This document shows, piece after piece, positions 17,033 through 26,638 of a DNA stretch of 64,000 bases. A program made the position numbers and the translations under genes. How positions within the stretch are numbered: the stretch's first letter is position 1; each line of letters begins with the position of its first letter. Source of the stretch: Paraflavitalea soli (GTDB lineage: Bacteria; Bacteroidota; Bacteroidia; Chitinophagales; Chitinophagaceae); NCBI RefSeq assembly GCF_003555545.1, contig NZ_CP032157.1, positions 5,832,546 to 5,896,545 on the forward strand, read 5' to 3'. The notes under the pieces were generated by a model. It was not told the origin of the DNA and did not search any database. It worked only from the letters and a program-made list of their open reading frames with translations.

Positions 17033-19186
17033 ATGAGTAAAATACGTTATACCAGTATCTTTTTCCTCTTCCTTACCCTGACAACCCTGGCTCAACAAGG
17101 CAAAGAACCGGTGAAAGTGACGGATCTGCTGAAAATAAAGTCACTGGGCGGCGTTACATTAAGCCGTGATGGCAGTAAAGCAGCGTTCAGTGTGACCAGC
17201 ATTGAGCCGGATGGTGATAGCAAGACCGATTACAAATACACGAATCAGCTTTGGATGGTTGCCACTGACGGCAGCAGCGCGCCCAGGCCATTAACGGCCA
17301 AAGAAAATGCTTCTCAGGCCACCTGGAGCCCCGATGGAAAGCAACTGGCTTTTGTACGGACAGCAGATGGCAAAGCACAAATATTCCTGTTGTCGCTGGA
17401 TGGCGGAGAAGCTATTCAGCTCACGAAATTCAAATATGGCGCATCCTCTCCCAGCTGGAGCCCTGATGGCAAACAGCTGTTGTTTGCGGCCAGTATTCCG
17501 TTGAAAGACCTGTTGAAAGATACGGACCTCAATCCCGGTAAACTAAGCCCCCAATGGCCTGCTGAAAAACCAGGCTTTGACAAAAATCAACAACTGCAGG
17601 CTTCTACGGCAAAAGCAGACCCCGATGGCTCCCTGGAAGAAGTGAGGGCCTATCTCGATAACAATGCCACGGACCGCAAGGCGCGGGTATTCAACAAACT
17701 GAATTTCCTGGATGAGACGAATGTATCATCCGAGATGAGCTTTAACCATTATTTCGTAGTGAATGCGGTACCTGGCGCAACCCCTGTGGCCATTACCAAA
17801 GGATTTTACCGTTTTAATAGCGCGGACTTCACACCTGATGGCAAACAGGTGATACTGGCTGGGGATGTAGATTCCCTACAACACCCTGACCGCTCGCTGG
17901 AAAGCCAGCTCTTTTTGGTCAATACCAATGGGTCTGGCTTACGTATGCTGCTGGGTGAAGAAGGAAAGATTTATTCCGGCCCCCGCCTCTCCCCTTCCGG
18001 CAAATGGCTGGCATTCCAATATGGCACTACGTCTTTTGTAAGTGTTCCCACCCTGGCCATCATGCCCATTAATGGGACTGTAAAAGATATCATCAATATT
18101 CCTTTTGACCGCAGCAAAGGGGCCGTGACCTGGAGCGCTGATGAGAAATACCTGTACTTCACTGCTCAAAGCAATGGCGGCGCACCGCTGTACCGGGTGG
18201 AAGTAAAGACGAAAAAGGTAGATCAGTTGACAGACTATAACAGCGGCATCAGCAGCTTTGATATAGAAAACAATAAACTGGTATTTGTAAAAACGGAAGT
18301 AGCTAACCCTTTTGAATTGTTCCTTGCAGATGCCTCCGTTCAAAATGCCAGACAGATCAGTCATTTTAATGACTGGGTGCAAAACAAAAAGCTGTCTTTT
18401 CCCGAAAAGAAAACCTTTACCAACAGTAAGGGCATGACGGTGGAATACTGGGTGATGAAGCCCATCAACTATGAAGCGGGCAAAAAGTTCCCGGTGGTAT
18501 TGGAAATACATGGCGGGCCTTCTGCCATGTGGGGGCCGGGTGAAAGCAGCATGTGGCATGAATTCCAGTATTTCGCCAGCAAAGGATATGGAGTAGTGTA
18601 TTGCAATCCCCGTGGCAGCGGCGGCTATGGCCTTGACTTTCTGCGTGGCAATATCAATGATTGGGGTGCAGGCCCTACGAGTGATGTATTGACAGCCCTG
18701 GATAAGGCAATAGCAGAGGGATGGGCAGATACTTCAAAACTCACCGTAACCGGTGGATCCTATGCGGGCTACCTGGTAGCCTGGATCGTTGCGCACGATA
18801 AGCGATTCAAAGCAGCCTGCTCTCAACGCGGTGTATATGATCTGGCCACCTTCTTTGGCGAGGGCAATGCCTGGCGGCTGGTGCCTAATTATTTTGGTGG
18901 TTATCCCTGGCAACCTGAAACCAAGACTATCCTGGAAAGAGAATCGCCTATTACTTATGTAGCAAACATTACTACGCCCTATATCATCTTCCATGGAGAC
19001 AATGACCGGCGCACGGGTTTTGTACAAAGTGAAATGCTGTACCACAGCCTGAAGGCGCTGGGCAGACCTGTGGAGTATGTACGCCATCCGAATGCCACGC
19101 ATGAAATTACCCGTAGTGGTGATAACCGTCAACGCATAGATCAGCTATTGCGTACCTGGGAGTTTTTTGAGCGGTGGATCAAATAG
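17033..19186 (+). CDS. S9-family prolyl oligopeptidase-type peptidase, exported
   Basis: A 717-residue serine peptidase. It starts at the ATG at 17033, giving a signal peptide (MSKIRYTSIFFLFLTLTTLA, cut before QQG). Residues about 25-450 form a beta-propeller with repeated PDGKQ and SPDGK blades (TolB/DPP-like). The catalytic alpha/beta-hydrolase domain follows, with Ser576 in GGSYAG, the acid in HGDNDRR and His in HPNATHEI. The family removes peptides from proline- or acyl-blocked ends, and the propeller limits entry to short peptides. The enzyme is probably periplasmic. It is a single-gene unit facing a convergent M23 peptidase. Confidence 0.93.
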   Translation: MSKIRYTSIFFLFLTLTTLAQQGKEPVKVTDLLKIKSLGGVTLSRDGSKAAFSVTSIEPDGDSKTDYKYTNQLWMVATDGSSAPRPLTAKENASQATWSPDGKQLAFVRTADGKAQIFLLSLDGGEAIQLTKFKYGASSPSWSPDGKQLLFAASIPLKDLLKDTDLNPGKLSPQWPAEKPGFDKNQQLQASTAKADPDGSLEEVRAYLDNNATDRKARVFNKLNFLDETNVSSEMSFNHYFVVNAVPGATPVAITKGFYRFNSADFTPDGKQVILAGDVDSLQHPDRSLESQLFLVNTNGSGLRMLLGEEGKIYSGPRLSPSGKWLAFQYGTTSFVSVPTLAIMPINGTVKDIINIPFDRSKGAVTWSADEKYLYFTAQSNGGAPLYRVEVKTKKVDQLTDYNSGISSFDIENNKLVFVKTEVANPFELFLADASVQNARQISHFNDWVQNKKLSFPEKKTFTNSKGMTVEYWVMKPINYEAGKKFPVVLEIHGGPSAMWGPGESSMWHEFQYFASKGYGVVYCNPRGSGGYGLDFLRGNINDWGAGPTSDVLTALDKAIAEGWADTSKLTVTGGSYAGYLVAWIVAHDKRFKAACSQRGVYDLATFFGEGNAWRLVPNYFGGYPWQPETKTILERESPITYVANITTPYIIFHGDNDRRTGFVQSEMLYHSLKALGRPVEYVRHPNATHEITRSGDNRQRIDQLLRTWEFFERWIK

Positions 19187-19208
19187 ATTGCCATTGTGCT
19201 ATCAAGCG

Positions 19209-20477
19209 TTATTGAATGGCCTCTATTTTGATGGTCTCCAGCTGTTGACGCTGCTCTTGTTTGTATTGGTCAAATACAGGCAAGGAAGACTGAGAGATAG
19301 GTTCTGCTGAAGGGAATTTCTGTCGCAGGGGATCAACCTGCTTATTGTTTTTCCAGAAACGATAGCATACATGGGGTCCGGTGGCCAGGCCTGTGCTACC
19401 CACATAACCTATTACCTGTCCCTGCCGCACATGCTGGCCTTTTTTGGAGGCCCGCCTGCTCATATGCAGGTATTGGGTAGTATAGGTATTGTTGTGCCTG
19501 ATCTTCACATAATTACCATTGAAACGGGAAAACGCAGATTCTACCACCACCCCACCACCGGTAGCGATGATAGGAGTACCGGTATGAGCAGCATAATCAG
19601 TGCCCAAGTGGGCCTTCCAGCGCTTTTGTACCGGATGGAACCGGCGCATGGTAAACCGGGAAGTAATATGGCTGAACTTCAGGGGAGCTTTCAGAAAAAA
19701 GCGACGCAGGGTCTTACCCTGTTCATCATAATACTCACCAGGCTGGGTGCTATCTGATTGAAAATAAAAGGCGTAAAAGGGTTCATTGTCATGTGAAAAA
19801 ACAGCTGAGCGGATGGTTCCCAACTCTACTGGTTCTTCTTTAATGTATTGCTGCTCGTATACTACTTTGAACCAATCACCCTCATGGATAGAATAAAAGT
19901 CAATAGACCAGGCGTAAATGTCGGCCAGTTTCATCGCAAGCCCCGGATCCGCACCTGCCTTTTTGAACGTTTCATACAGGGAGCCTTCGATCTTGCCTGA
20001 AGCAGTGAGGGTACGGGTAGTGACGGTTCTTTTGCCGGTATAGATGCTGATAGAGTCGCGCAGGTCATATACTACATAATCGATGGCATTGGGCTGATAG
20101 ACAAAATAAAGGGCTTTTTGCAGGCTGTCTTTGGTACAGAATACGGTGTACTGATTGCCTGCCCGGATATTGCGTATATCAAAAACACCTTTTGATTTGA
20201 TGGCCAGCAGTGCAATGGTGGGATCATCTACCTGATACAGTTCCAGTATATTAGCCAGGAATTCATTGCGTTCGATGGTCTTTTCTATAACAGTAAAAGA
20301 GTCTACTGGCAGCCCGAACTTCCTTTGCGATACAGGAGGAGGGGTATTGGCCACTTTTGCCAGAGGATCTAATGTATTGCTTTTTGCGGGTGCTTGTGAA
20401 TCCGTACAACTGGCCAGAGCAACCACGAGGGTGATCAATAAATAAAAACAAGTGGTGGAAAGGTGAGGTCTTTGCAT
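19209..20477 (-). CDS. M23 metallopeptidase, predicted lipoprotein
   Basis: A 422-residue peptidoglycan endopeptidase-type protein. The N-terminus has a lipobox (VVALASC, Cys near residue 24). Residues about 60-290 form the N-terminal LysM-like/OapA-like region seen in this group. The M23 core is residues about 290-395: HLGTDYAAHTGTPI gives the first His and Asp ligands, YLHMSRRASKKGQHVRQGQ is typical, and the last metal site reads GPHVCYRFW. In most M23 enzymes this last site is H-x-H, but here it is H-V-C, so a Cys replaces the second His. Cys can bind zinc, so activity is possible but not certain. Confidence 0.88.
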   Translation of the reverse strand: MQRPHLSTTCFYLLITLVVALASCTDSQAPAKSNTLDPLAKVANTPPPVSQRKFGLPVDSFTVIEKTIERNEFLANILELYQVDDPTIALLAIKSKGVFDIRNIRAGNQYTVFCTKDSLQKALYFVYQPNAIDYVVYDLRDSISIYTGKRTVTTRTLTASGKIEGSLYETFKKAGADPGLAMKLADIYAWSIDFYSIHEGDWFKVVYEQQYIKEEPVELGTIRSAVFSHDNEPFYAFYFQSDSTQPGEYYDEQGKTLRRFFLKAPLKFSHITSRFTMRRFHPVQKRWKAHLGTDYAAHTGTPIIATGGGVVVESAFSRFNGNYVKIRHNNTYTTQYLHMSRRASKKGQHVRQGQVIGYVGSTGLATGPHVCYRFWKNNKQVDPLRQKFPSAEPISQSSLPVFDQYKQEQRQQLETIKIEAIQ

Positions 20478-20681
20478 CTTTTGGTTGATTGTACGCGGTT
20501 AAATAATGGCTGATTACTACTTTATCAGTCGCCCTGCCGCGTCCTTATGCTTAACTTCCTGAACAATCAACGATGACAATAGCGAGGCTCAAAACGATAA
20601 TCAATGGGAATAACGCAAGGATAGGGCATTTCTTATGTTCTGCGAAAACCTGCGGGATTAAAATTCTGTGAAAAGGATGGC

Positions 20682-21053
20682 TTACCCTATCACGTCCTTA
20701 CTGAATGGCATAAAAGAAAGCTCCATAAGTTTGAGGTGCTGACGGGCAAATGGAATACCGATAATGGTGATCAGCAGCAGGAAAGCAAATACCAGGTGAA
20801 TGAATGCGGTGTACAATCCGCCGCAAAGCAGCCAGATGATATTGCAGAACAGGGAAAGACAGCCGCTGCCACCCGGTTTAGAAACGATCTGCTTGCCAAA
20901 GGGCCATAGCACTACACCAGCCAGTTTAAAACATTGCAGGCCCCAGGGAATACCCACGATGGTAACGCAAAGCACCAGACCGCCAACAATATAGCCCAGG
21001 GCAGACCATAAGCCGCCAAAGAGGAGCCAGATAACATTTCCTATCAGATTCAT
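20682..21053 (-). CDS. YccF-domain inner-membrane protein
   Basis: A 123-residue protein built from two similar halves. Each starts with N-(V/I)-I-W-L-L-(F/C)-G-G-L and ends with a (V/I)-(T)-I-(V/I)-G-I-P-(W/F) motif: IVGIPWGLQCFKL and IIGIPFARQHLKL. This duplicated pattern is diagnostic for the YccF family of small membrane proteins of unknown function. Four hydrophobic stretches are expected. It is a single-gene unit downstream of the RRM gene, which has its own terminator in between. Confidence 0.88.
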   Translation of the reverse strand: MNLIGNVIWLLFGGLWSALGYIVGGLVLCVTIVGIPWGLQCFKLAGVVLWPFGKQIVSKPGGSGCLSLFCNIIWLLCGGLYTAFIHLVFAFLLLITIIGIPFARQHLKLMELSFMPFSKDVIG

Positions 21054-21213
21054 GTGCAGGGATGTTTAGTGATCAAAAACTGGTGCAAAATATACTCTAA
21101 TTGCCGGGAGGCAATATAAAACAGGCGGTTGGCCGGTGAAATTACGGTAAAACCAGTCCTTATGCCGGTAAAAGGGTATTACGCCGAGCCTGTTGGTCAT
21201 TAAACGGGGAGCA

Positions 21214-21245
21214 ATAAAAAAAGCCCTCCATTTGACGGGAGGGCT
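21214..21245 (-). terminator. Intrinsic terminator of the RRM gene
   Basis: On the minus strand AGCCCTCC and GGAGGGCT (21222-21229 and 21238-21245) form a perfect 8-bp stem followed by a T7 run. Confidence 0.85.
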
Positions 21246-21273
21246 CCAATGTATTGTAACAGTAAACCGATTA

Positions 21274-21579
21274 TTAATAACGGTTGCTGTTGCTGCGAGG
21301 AGAGAAAGAACGGCGATCATTTCCACCACTGCGCTCTTCACGGGGACGAGCTTCAGTTACTTTGATAGCACGGCCTTCTACGATACCACCATCCAGTTCA
21401 GCAATAGCTTTACGGGCAGCTTCATCATCAGACATTTCTACAAATCCGAATCCACGGCTTTTGTTGGTGAATTTGTCAGTGATTACTTTGGCAGAAGAAA
21501 CTTCGCCATAGTCAGCAAAAAAATCTTGCAGGTCTTCATCGGTAACATTGAAACTCAAATTTGAAACATAAATGTTCAT
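21274..21579 (-). CDS. RNA-binding protein with one RRM
   Basis: 101 residues. A single RNA recognition motif fills residues 1-80: RNP-2 is IYVSNL (3-8) and RNP-1 is KSRGFGFVEM (about 40-49), both with the aromatic residues that stack on RNA. The tail is Arg/Ser/Gly-rich (EERSGGNDRRSFSPRSNSNR), as in bacterial and plant cold-induced glycine-rich RNA-binding proteins. It probably acts as an RNA chaperone. The leader is long: the -7 box at 21714-21721 puts transcription start about 130 bases upstream of the ATG, which would suit temperature- or autoregulated expression. Confidence 0.93.
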   Translation of the reverse strand: MNIYVSNLSFNVTDEDLQDFFADYGEVSSAKVITDKFTNKSRGFGFVEMSDDEAARKAIAELDGGIVEGRAIKVTEARPREERSGGNDRRSFSPRSNSNRY

Positions 21580-21713
21580 AACAAAAAACTAATTAAATTT
21601 TTATAATGATCTGAGAAAAAAGCAGCGTAAAGAAAGACTAACTAACTAATAGCAGAAATGCGTAGCAGACTACATCGTTCACTTACTAAATGCTAAACCT
21701 CAAATTGACGGCG

Positions 21714-21721
21714 CAAATATA
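21714..21721 (-). promoter_or_regulatory. -7 promoter box of the RRM gene
   Basis: TATATTTG on the minus strand, an exact TAnnTTTG match. It implies a leader of about 130 bases. Confidence 0.6.
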
Positions 21722-21873
21722 CAACGTTTTCATTTCAAAATCCCCGCTTCATAATAATCATTTGTTAAGACAAGCAATCGATAAACCTGTCGTCAAATGT
21801 CAGAGAATTGTAATTTTTTTAAGCCATTAATAACTGACTTTACCTATATTCATCCACTAAAAGCTTCATTACT

Positions 21874-22284
21874 ATGCTGTTCAACAAGAAGGTGACTGTA
21901 TTATTTATGTTAGTGATCCTGGTACTGGCAGGTATTGCAGCCAGCAAACCGCCCAAGGGTACGCACAAAAACCTCAAGGTGTTGCCGAAAAACATCAGCC
22001 ATGATGACCTGGACAAGATAATGGATGAATGGAAGGCGGCGCTGGGGGTTAAATGCAATTTTTGTCATGCTCCCCGTAAGGATGACCCCAAGAAGCTGGA
22101 CTTCGCCAGCGATGAGAAACACGAGAAAGAAGAGGCCCGGGAAATGTTCCGTATGACGGCCAAGATCAACAAAAAGTATTTCCATTACAAGCAAGGTGAT
22201 ACCACTTCTGTGGCGCCTATCGGCTGTATGACCTGCCACCATGGCCAGGAGCATCCGGAGAACAAAGCACCTGCCAAAAAGTAG
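21874..22284 (+). CDS. Small exported diheme c-type cytochrome
   Basis: 136 residues with an N-terminal hydrophobic segment (VTVLFMLVILVLAGIAA) that is a signal peptide or anchor. Two heme c sites are visible: CNFCH near residue 64 and CMTCH near residue 122, with HDDLDKIMDEWKAALG just before the first. That spacing and helix resemble the repeated units of photosynthetic reaction-centre-type multiheme cytochromes, here with only two hemes. It is probably an electron carrier in the periplasm; partner unknown. It ends at a terminator (22306-22344), so it stands apart from the pentose phosphate operon that follows. Confidence 0.85.
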   Translation: MLFNKKVTVLFMLVILVLAGIAASKPPKGTHKNLKVLPKNISHDDLDKIMDEWKAALGVKCNFCHAPRKDDPKKLDFASDEKHEKEEAREMFRMTAKINKKYFHYKQGDTTSVAPIGCMTCHHGQEHPENKAPAKK

Positions 22285-22305
22285 CAATTGATATAGCATT
22301 AACGG

Positions 22306-22344
22306 AAGCCTGTTTGCCCGGTGCAGACAGGCTTTTGTATTTTC
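22306..22344 (+). terminator. Intrinsic terminator after the diheme cytochrome
   Basis: AAGCCTGT / ACAGGCTT perfect 8-bp stem followed by TTGTATTTT. Confidence 0.75.
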
Positions 22345-22394
22345 TACCTGTTTCCTGCCCATATAACATATAAAATAGCCAACAGTTCTTTTTT

Positions 22395-22422
22395 TTGTTA
22401 CCGCCCCCACTACCTAATTTTG
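22395..22422 (+). promoter_or_regulatory. Promoter of the gnd-zwf-pgl operon
   Basis: TTG at 22395-22397, 17 bases, then TAATTTTG at 22415-22422 (exact TAnnTTTG), 23 bases before the gnd ATG. Confidence 0.65.
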
Positions 22423-22445
22423 TCCCTCATATTTATAATAATCAC

Positions 22446-23861
22446 ATGGCTGCACAACAATTCGACTTTGGTATGATCGGCCTCGGCGTAATGGGCAGGA
22501 ACCTGTTGCTCAATATGGCAGATCACGGGTTTAAAGTCATCGGATTTGATAAAGACAATCAGAAAACAACCGCTTTTGAGGCGGCTGCTACCCCGGGTAC
22601 TACGGTAAAAGGTGTAGGCACACTGGAGGAAATGGTCACTCAACTGTCGGCTCCCCGCAGAATTATGATGCTGGTACCAGCAGGTAAACCGGTAGATGAT
22701 GTTATCGAAAGCCTGTTGCCCCTGGTACAGCAAGGCGATATTATCATTGATGGCGGTAACTCGCACTACACAGATACTTTACGCCGGGTTACTTACCTTA
22801 AAGGGAAAGGCATCCATTTTATGGGTGTAGGTGTTTCCGGTGGTGAGCAGGGCGCCCGCACAGGCCCCAGCATTATGCCCGGTGGCGACCAGGAAGCTTA
22901 TCCGCATGTACAACCCATGCTGGAAGCAATTGCCGCTAAAGTAAACGGAGAGCCCTGCGTAGCGCATTTGGGTAAAGGAGCTGCCGGCCACTATGTAAAA
23001 ATGGTGCACAATGGTATTGAATATGCCATTATGCAGCTGATCAGTGAATGTTATGACCTCCTCCACCGTGGAGCGGGCCTGAACAATGATGAGCTGCACC
23101 AGGTATTTGACAGCTGGAATAAAAGTGATCTGCAATCATTCCTCGTTGAAATCACTGCGGATATCTTCCTGCAACAGGATGATAAAACACCGCAACGCCT
23201 CATTGATGTTATCCTTGATAAGGCAGGCGCCAAAGGAACCGGCAAATGGACTTCCCAGGATGCCATGGAAATTGGAGTACCCATCCCTACTATCGATATG
23301 TCGGTTACGATGCGCAACATTTCCTCCCTTAAAGAAGAAAGAGTAAAAGCTGCCGCGCTCTATAATACACAGGCCGGAAAGATCAGTACGCCGAAAGAGG
23401 CCTTTATTCAACAGGTACACGACGCCTTGTACTTTGGGATTTTGATCAGCTATACCCAGGGGCTTGCTTTGTTGCACAGGGCCTCCACCGACCTGGATAT
23501 GCAGATCCCCATGCAGAAAGTAGTAAGTGTATGGCGTGGCGGATGTATTATCCGCTCTTCCCTGCTGGACCTGTTTACCAAGATCTATACTCAGAACCCA
23601 CAGCTCGAAAATTTGTTGTTAAATGAGCAGATCGCCCAACTGCTGCAAGGCAAAGAACAAAACCTGCGCACTGTAGCTGCTATTGCCACCCAAAATAAGT
23701 TTGCAGCCGGCTGCCTCCTATCTGCCTTAAGCTATTTTGATGCTTACTGCAGCAGTCAGTTGCCGATCAACCTTGTACAAGCGCAACGCGACTATTTTGG
23801 GGCGCACACTTATCAACGTATTGATCAGCCAGGAACATTTCACACGATCTGGAACAAATAG
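22446..23861 (+). CDS. gnd: 6-phosphogluconate dehydrogenase (decarboxylating)
   Basis: Oxidises 6-phosphogluconate to ribulose 5-phosphate with NADP+, the third step of the oxidative pentose phosphate path. 471 residues, the normal long-form length. The Rossmann loop is MIGLGVMGRNLLLNMADHG at the N-terminus; GVSGGEQGARTGPSIMPGG and the catalytic Lys/Asn in HYVKMVHNGIEYAIMQ follow. The ATG at 22446 is used, and the open frame upstream covers the promoter. It is the first gene of an operon with zwf (21-base gap) and pgl. Confidence 0.97.
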   Translation: MAAQQFDFGMIGLGVMGRNLLLNMADHGFKVIGFDKDNQKTTAFEAAATPGTTVKGVGTLEEMVTQLSAPRRIMMLVPAGKPVDDVIESLLPLVQQGDIIIDGGNSHYTDTLRRVTYLKGKGIHFMGVGVSGGEQGARTGPSIMPGGDQEAYPHVQPMLEAIAAKVNGEPCVAHLGKGAAGHYVKMVHNGIEYAIMQLISECYDLLHRGAGLNNDELHQVFDSWNKSDLQSFLVEITADIFLQQDDKTPQRLIDVILDKAGAKGTGKWTSQDAMEIGVPIPTIDMSVTMRNISSLKEERVKAAALYNTQAGKISTPKEAFIQQVHDALYFGILISYTQGLALLHRASTDLDMQIPMQKVVSVWRGGCIIRSSLLDLFTKIYTQNPQLENLLLNEQIAQLLQGKEQNLRTVAAIATQNKFAAGCLLSALSYFDAYCSSQLPINLVQAQRDYFGAHTYQRIDQPGTFHTIWNK

Positions 23862-23882
23862 TCCGGCTCAAACTAATATAAT

Positions 23883-25424
23883 ATGCAAAATCATAAACGT
23901 CCACCAGCTTCCCTGTTGTTCATTTTTGGTGGCAGCGGCGATCTGAATCACCGTAAACTCTCTCCCGCCTTATACAACCTGTTCATAGATAATTGGATGC
24001 CCGATAAGTTCAGCATTGTGGGTATCGGCAGAAGGCCTTTCGCCAATGATGATTACCGCAAACACCTGCTGGATGGGATTCAACAGTTTTCCCGCCGTAA
24101 AGGTGAGCAAAACGGCAAGTGGGCTACGTTTTCACAAAATGTGTCTTATCTGCAAATGGATGCTTCAAATGAAGCAGACTATCAGAAGATCGCCGACATC
24201 GTAAAAGAGAAAGAGCAGGAGTTTGGCGAGCACCCTAATGTGATCTTCTACATGGCAGTGGCGCCACAACTGGTGCCTGATATCGCCAGCAAGCTGGGGC
24301 CTCTTAATATCTGTCATGATACGAAGTGCACCCGTATTGTGGTGGAAAAGCCTTTTGGCCATGACCTGAAAAGCGCTCATGAGCTGAATGAGCTGTTGTC
24401 CAGCATGTTTGATGAAAAGCAGATCTACCGAATAGACCATTACCTTGGCAAAGAAACGGTTCAAAACATCCTGGCGCTGCGTTTTGCCAACGCCTTGTTT
24501 GAGCCCATCTGGAACCGGAATTATATTGAGCACGTACAGATCACGGCAGCAGAAACGGTGGGTGTGGAAGGCCGTGGAGATTATTATGAAAGCTCCGGCG
24601 CTTTGCGCGATATGGTACAAAACCATATCCTGCAACTGATGTGTATGATTGCCATGGAAGCGCCTGTTTCATTTGAAGCAGACGAGATCCGTAACAAGAA
24701 GGTAGATGTGCTCAATGCCATTCGCCGCATCACGAATGAGGATGTACACGCGCATGCTGTACGTGGCCAGTATTCCGAAGGCTGGATGAAAGGCAAGAAT
24801 GTGCCGGGTTATCGCCAGGAAAAGAATGTAGCGCCCAATTCGCCTGTAGATACGTTTGCAGCTGTTAAGTTCTACATTGACAACTGGCGCTGGCAGGATG
24901 TACCGTTCTATGTACGTACGGGTAAACGCATGCACCAGAAATCGACCATCATTACTGTGCAATTCCGCCCGGCGCCTAATTATGCATTCCCTCCGGAGGC
25001 AGCTGAGACCTGGCGCCCCAACAGGCTCACGATCAGCATACAGCCGGAAATGGATATCCGCCTGCGATTCCAGTCCAAACGCCCCGGTCAGTCTATGACA
25101 TTGAACCCGGTGGATATGATCTTCAGCTATAATGATGCCTACGATGAAGAAGAACCGGAAGCATATGAAACACTGCTGCTGGATGTAATGGAAGGTAATG
25201 CCACTTTATTCATGCGTTCAGACCAGGTAGAAGCAGCCTGGAAGATCATTATGCCGATCCTGGAAACCTGGGAAGCCAGGCCACCGGTGGATTTCCCCAA
25301 TTACGCACCCGACAACTGGGGCCCAGAAGATGCAGAAGCATTGATAGCCCGGGACGGACGTAACTGGGTGAACCTGCCTATTCAAAAACAGACTACCAGC
25401 AAATCAGAAATAGGTACAAAATAA
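23883..25424 (+). CDS. zwf: Glucose-6-phosphate 1-dehydrogenase
   Basis: Oxidises glucose 6-phosphate to 6-phosphogluconolactone, making NADPH. 513 residues. The nucleotide loop is [13 protein letters not shown] near residue 14 (the usual GASGDL form with GGSGDL here). The substrate-binding signature [13 protein letters not shown] is near residue 183, with catalytic His in it. [12 protein letters not shown] and [20 protein letters not shown] are further conserved blocks. It stands between gnd and pgl with only 7 bases to the next start, so all three steps are made from one message. Confidence 0.97.
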   Translation: MQNHKRPPASLLFIFGGSGDLNHRKLSPALYNLFIDNWMPDKFSIVGIGRRPFANDDYRKHLLDGIQQFSRRKGEQNGKWATFSQNVSYLQMDASNEADYQKIADIVKEKEQEFGEHPNVIFYMAVAPQLVPDIASKLGPLNICHDTKCTRIVVEKPFGHDLKSAHELNELLSSMFDEKQIYRIDHYLGKETVQNILALRFANALFEPIWNRNYIEHVQITAAETVGVEGRGDYYESSGALRDMVQNHILQLMCMIAMEAPVSFEADEIRNKKVDVLNAIRRITNEDVHAHAVRGQYSEGWMKGKNVPGYRQEKNVAPNSPVDTFAAVKFYIDNWRWQDVPFYVRTGKRMHQKSTIITVQFRPAPNYAFPPEAAETWRPNRLTISIQPEMDIRLRFQSKRPGQSMTLNPVDMIFSYNDAYDEEEPEAYETLLLDVMEGNATLFMRSDQVEAAWKIIMPILETWEARPPVDFPNYAPDNWGPEDAEALIARDGRNWVNLPIQKQTTSKSEIGTK

Positions 25425-25431
25425 GATACGC

Positions 25432-26154
25432 ATGCAGCTTCATATTCAAAAGGATGCCACCGCTGTGAGCCATGATCTGGCAGAATGGATTACGCAGGCT
25501 ATTGAGACCACCTTACAAACAAATGAGCGTTTTACCTGGGTGGTTACGGGAGGCAACTCTCCCAAGCTATTATATGAGTTGTTGTCAGCTGCGCCGTACA
25601 AGGATAGGGTTGACTGGAAGAAAATGCATATTTTCTGGGGAGATGAACGGGCAGTTCCTTTTTCGGATAGCCGCAATAATGCCCGCATGACCTTTGAGCA
25701 ACTGCTGAATCGTGTTCCTGTAATAAAGGAACAGGTACATGTGATGAAAACGGATATAGCGCCTGATGCATCAGCAGCTAATTACGAGCAGATACTACAC
25801 CAATATTTCCCTGAAGAAGGCGCTACATTCGACCTGGTATTAAATGGAATGGGTGATGATGGGCATACCTTGTCCCTTTTCCCGCATACAGCGGTCATTC
25901 ATGAAACAAAGGCCTGGGTAACTTCTTTTTACCTGGCGCCGCAGGAAATGTACCGCATTACGCTTACGGCTCCTATTGTGAACCGTGCCCATAAAGTGGC
26001 CTTCCTTACTTTCGGAAGCAATAAAGCACATGCATTACAAGAGGTACTGAAAGGGGCGCGCAATGTAGATCAGTATCCTTCTCAGATCATACAACCAGCA
26101 TCAGGTGAGCTGCACTGGTTTGTAGATGAGGCGGCAGCCGCTGGATTACAATAA
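25432..26154 (+). CDS. pgl: 6-phosphogluconolactonase
   Basis: Hydrolyses 6-phosphogluconolactone between the zwf and gnd steps. 240 residues of the NagB/PGL fold: WVVTGGNSPKLLYELL near residue 36, the signature WGDERAVPFSDSRNNARM, GMGDDGHTLSLFPHT and the C-terminal block. All three oxidative-branch genes are thus present and ordered gnd-zwf-pgl. A strong two-way terminator follows at 26174-26213. Confidence 0.96.
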   Translation: MQLHIQKDATAVSHDLAEWITQAIETTLQTNERFTWVVTGGNSPKLLYELLSAAPYKDRVDWKKMHIFWGDERAVPFSDSRNNARMTFEQLLNRVPVIKEQVHVMKTDIAPDASAANYEQILHQYFPEEGATFDLVLNGMGDDGHTLSLFPHTAVIHETKAWVTSFYLAPQEMYRITLTAPIVNRAHKVAFLTFGSNKAHALQEVLKGARNVDQYPSQIIQPASGELHWFVDEAAAAGLQ

Positions 26155-26173
26155 AGGAATAATTAAACCGATA

Positions 26174-26213
26174 AAAAAGACCGATAAGCTCATCAGAACT
26201 TATCGGTCTTTTT
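26174..26213. terminator. Two-way intrinsic terminator
   Basis: A perfect 15-bp stem (AAAAAGACCGATAAG with CTTATCGGTCTTTTT) around a 10-base loop. It has a T-run on both strands and so can end pgl from the left and the DUF2251-like gene from the right. Confidence 0.92.
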
Positions 26214-26227
26214 GCATTATTATCGAG

Positions 26228-26638
26228 TTATTTGAAGATGCCGTTGATCAGTGCATTGGTCAATTTCCTTTCTCCCTTTGTCCAGATGGTATTCGGTGGT
26301 GGAAACTCATTGAGGTTATGGCCTCCCTGGTTCTCAAAATCAAAGATGGCGTGACAATGAGCATTGAGCACCAAAGCACATTTGAGCCAATCCCGTGACC
26401 AGATTATTTTCAGCCCCCAAGGCTTCTCATTCTCTGTAACCTCTTCTACATTGTAAATATGCAGGGCATCCAGTATCCGCTGCTCACCTGTATCCGGGGC
26501 TATTTCCAGCGCATAGAAGTATCCTGTATCAGTATCATCCTCAAAAACAACCGCATAGTTATTCTCATTGGATTTACTTTCTACAAAGATCTCTTCACCA
26601 GGTGTGAAGGGCTTTTCAACTAATAGGTATCCTCTCAT
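26228..26638 (-). CDS. Conserved cytoplasmic protein, probably DUF2251
   Basis: 136 residues without signal or membrane segment. The text ESKSNENNYAVVFEDDTDTG and YFYALEIAPDTGEQRILDAL resembles the DUF2251 family, in which an acidic 'FEDD.DTGYFYA' stretch is the hallmark. A second part, PWGLKIIWSRDWLKCALVLN, is followed by a histidine-containing CHAIFDFENQGGHN. Function unknown. Its ATG overlaps the stop of the Dabb gene by 4 bases (ATGA type), so translation is probably coupled. Confidence 0.65.
   Translation of the reverse strand: MRGYLLVEKPFTPGEEIFVESKSNENNYAVVFEDDTDTGYFYALEIAPDTGEQRILDALHIYNVEEVTENEKPWGLKIIWSRDWLKCALVLNAHCHAIFDFENQGGHNLNEFPPPNTIWTKGERKLTNALINGIFK

Noticed and set aside
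17939-18559. 206-codon minus-strand frame
   Set aside because: Antisense shadow of the S9 peptidase.
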